A DNA stretch of 46,213 bases from Microbacterium halophytorum. GTDB lineage: Bacteria > Actinomycetota > Actinomycetes > Actinomycetales > Microbacteriaceae. Each line of letters opens with the position of its first letter. Position 1 is the first letter of the stretch. The notes beneath the pieces were generated by a model. That model saw only the letters and a list, made by a program, of their open reading frames with translations. It searched no databases and was not told where the DNA came from. A program made the position numbers and the translations under genes. The stretch spans positions 129,895 to 176,107 of the forward strand of contig NZ_KZ672984.1 of NCBI RefSeq assembly GCF_002970975.1, read 5' to 3'. Positions 44,636 to 46,213 of this stretch are shown here, piece after piece.

Positions 44636-45886
44636 CTAGTCGCCGAGCTCGGTCCAGGCCTGCTCGCGCCGGCGCGGGGCCAGCAGGATCGCGGCGGCGC
44701 CGACGAGCACCTCGGCGGCCACGACGACGAAGACCATGCCCGCGTGCGGGCCGACGTCGACGAGCCGGCCGGGGCCGATCGATCCGGATGCCATGGCCGC
44801 CAGCAGCGCGGCCGCCGCCGCCACGAGGATCGCGATGCCGGCCGCGAGGGCGAGGCGCGGCAGCCACGGCTCCGGCCCCTCGTCGTCGATGCCCTCGGCC
44901 CGCCATTCCTGCAGCAGCCGGATCCGCGCCGCGAGCCCGGCGAGCGCGCCGACGCCGACCGGGAGCAGCGCGACCAGCAGGAGCCAGGACGAACCCGCCT
45001 CGGGGATCAGACCGAAGACCGGCAGGCTGGGGACGACGCCGAGATCGGCACCCGTCGGGGCCACGACCGTGCCCGAGCCGACGGCGAACCCGGGGCCGGC
45101 GACCCATGCCAGCGCCCAGACCAGGAAGGTCGGCAGGTACGCGAGGTTCGCGAGGGTGAGCCCCGTCGCCCCGACCGCATCGACCTGGACCGCCTCGAAC
45201 AGCGTGATCATCTCGCCGCCGCCGGTGACGACGGCCGCGAACAGCGCGAGCGCCCCGACGCCGAGCAGCCCGACGACGCCGATCCCCGCGGCGCGCACCG
45301 CGATCGGCGGCGTCGCCCGCCACAGGGTCGGCAGGTCATCGACGCGATCGTGCACCCGGTCGACGATGCCGCCGTCCCCATCGCCCCATGCGGCCGCGAC
45401 GGCGCCCGCGAGCGCCCCGAGCAGGTAGATCAGCGGGGGGAAGAGCGCGGCCTGCCAGGCGTTCACGACGGCGACGGGCGTTCCGGACGTCAGGAGCACG
45501 ACGAGCGCGATCGCGGCGGTCACGAGCGTTCCGGACGCGACGCCGGTGACCCACTCCCCCGCGCGCGCCGCACGGCGCCCGGATCGCGCCGCGAACAGCA
45601 GCACGAAGCCCGCGAACGCGAGCGGCGCGAGCGAGACGACGAACCCGGCGGCATCCGGCGCGATGCCGGCCGCCGCGACGAGGCCGTCGCCCAGCTCGAG
45701 GTGCAGCGGCACGAGGTTGCCGAGCTCCCAGACGCGGGCGGTGGTCGGCCACAGGGCGCCCCACGGCGCTCCGGAGAAGGCGGTGAACCAGAGCAGCACG
45801 AGCGGTGCGAGTACGGCACCGAGGCCGACGACCGCCGCGACGACGGCGTCGACCGCTGCGAGGACGGCGACGAGGAGGCGATTCAT
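44636..45886 (-). CDS. PerM/DUF6350 family integral membrane protein
   Basis: A 416-residue polytopic protein with about nine to ten hydrophobic segments, starting with AVDAVVAAVVGLGAVLAPLVLLWF, and no soluble domain apart from a cytoplasmic loop near 320–335 (EWRAEGIDDEGPEPW). Size, composition and position upstream of purN match DUF6350, the family of mycobacterial PerM, which lies beside purN–purH and is linked to cell division and persistence. The assignment rests partly on this gene order. The ATG at 45886 has GGAGG near it; a TAGTCT box lies at 45899–45904. Confidence 0.75.
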   Translation of the reverse strand: MNRLLVAVLAAVDAVVAAVVGLGAVLAPLVLLWFTAFSGAPWGALWPTTARVWELGNLVPLHLELGDGLVAAAGIAPDAAGFVVSLAPLAFAGFVLLFAARSGRRAARAGEWVTGVASGTLVTAAIALVVLLTSGTPVAVVNAWQAALFPPLIYLLGALAGAVAAAWGDGDGGIVDRVHDRVDDLPTLWRATPPIAVRAAGIGVVGLLGVGALALFAAVVTGGGEMITLFEAVQVDAVGATGLTLANLAYLPTFLVWALAWVAGPGFAVGSGTVVAPTGADLGVVPSLPVFGLIPEAGSSWLLLVALLPVGVGALAGLAARIRLLQEWRAEGIDDEGPEPWLPRLALAAGIAILVAAAAALLAAMASGSIGPGRLVDVGPHAGMVFVVVAAEVLVGAAAILLAPRRREQAWTELGD

Positions 45887-45989
45887 GATCCGCCTCCGAG
45901 ACTATGACGCCGCATGCCCCGCGCCCGACCGCGCGCGCCGTGAGCGGGTGCGGAAACGCTGTGAACCGCGCATGCGCGCGACACGAACG

Positions 45990-46050
45990 GGCGCCCGCGC
46001 GGGCGCGGTCAGCGCGCGATACGCACCGGCGCCCGCTCGGGCGCGGTCAG
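45990..46050. repeat. Tandem hairpin repeats after the HNH gene
   Basis: Two 23-bp copies (45990–46012 and 46028–46050) differing at one base, each containing a GCGCCCG/CGGGCGC stem. The second copy includes the TGA stop codon of the HNH gene. On the minus strand they form two consecutive terminator-like hairpins. The rest of the 45887–46046 gap has no gene. Confidence 0.65.
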
Positions 46051-46213
46051 GCGGCGAGGCCGAAGTGGGTGTTCATGCCGCGGCGGGGCGTGCGGGCGCG
46101 GTCGAGCCACGGGGGCGGGATGAACCACACTTCTCCCCCGGTGCCCGTGCCGCGCATTTCGATGCCCCAGCCGTCGTCGTGGACGCGATGATGGCAGCCA
46201 GTGCACAGCAGCA
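46047..46213 (-). CDS. HNH endonuclease domain protein (DUF222 type), C-terminal part
   Basis: Only the last 55 codons are inside the window; the gene continues past the right edge. The visible part reads LLCTGCHHRVHDDGWGIEM and ends …RRGMNTHFGLAA. The C-x2-C-H-H-x2-H pattern and the GW that follows are the HNH zinc-finger end seen in the abundant DUF222–HNH proteins of Microbacteriaceae. Its nuclease role is predicted only. Confidence 0.8.
   Translation of the reverse strand, partial: LLCTGCHHRVHDDGWGIEMRGTGTGGEVWFIPPPWLDRARTPRRGMNTHFGLAA

Noticed and set aside
40755..44639. A 1294-residue open frame on the plus strand
   Set aside because: It crosses ogt in another frame and runs antisense to purH, purN and the SDR gene, with no ribosome site and no recognisable motif.

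Overview
The window is a high-GC actinobacterial chromosome segment and most resembles Microbacterium or a close relative in the Microbacteriaceae. The signs are very high third-position GC, the neighbour set lysC–recR–dnaX and perM–purN–purH, a MoxR/DUF58/TgpA operon, PhoX with a Streptomyces-type PHO box, and many leaderless genes (a TANNNT box 6–7 nt before the start codon). No transposase, phage gene or CRISPR array was seen. One tRNA (Ser-GGA) and the small SRP RNA are present.

Layout. 1–5.8 kb (minus): aspartate kinase with an internal beta-subunit start, RecR, and an unusually long DnaX. 5.9–9.4 kb (minus): a GH65 disaccharide phosphorylase with its beta-phosphoglucomutase. 9.6–12.9 kb (minus): pta–ackA, preceded by two ~115 bp direct repeats that no gene explains. 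13.2–14.1 kb: an iron-box-controlled siderophore-interacting flavoprotein. 14.1–17.4 kb: small accessory genes, including TfoX-like, lipoprotein, TetR, AraC, VOC and DUF1801 proteins. 17.5–19.6 kb: PhoX phosphatase behind a PHO box. 19.7–24.5 kb (minus): tRNA-Ser and the MoxR–DUF58–(56-aa ORF)–TgpA chain. 24.6 kb: SRP RNA. 25.2–32.4 kb: an amino-sugar uptake locus consisting of a ROK repressor, an ABC importer without its own ATPase, a ROK sugar kinase and a divergent GH20 hexosaminidase, with two matching operators between the divergent promoters. 32.4–36.8 kb: a tightly coupled three-gene cluster of an SbnA/cysteine-synthase-like enzyme, an FAD/NAD(P)-binding protein and a Y4yA-type PLP decarboxylase-like enzyme. 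37–39 kb: an L,D-transpeptidase and a GNAT enzyme. 39.4–41.5 kb: an Ada–AlkA fusion coupled to an O6-alkylguanine methyltransferase. 41.5–45.9 kb (minus): purH, purN, an SDR and a PerM-type membrane protein. The right edge cuts an HNH endonuclease gene.

The best candidate for an undescribed system is the three-gene cluster at 32,360–36,760. Its start/stop overlaps argue for one pathway, its enzyme classes resemble the siderophore enzymes SbnA and SbnH, it lacks the SbnB dehydrogenase, and it is nearly free of a heptamer (CCGGATG/CATCCGG) that is common in the rest of the window, which fits acquisition from elsewhere. Other notable items are the paired intergenic repeats at 12.9–13.2 kb, a hidden 56-aa gene fused by stop/start overlaps into the DUF58–TgpA operon, a leaderless proline-rich leader ORF before the AraC gene, and two hairpins with unrelated stems but a shared loop motif.
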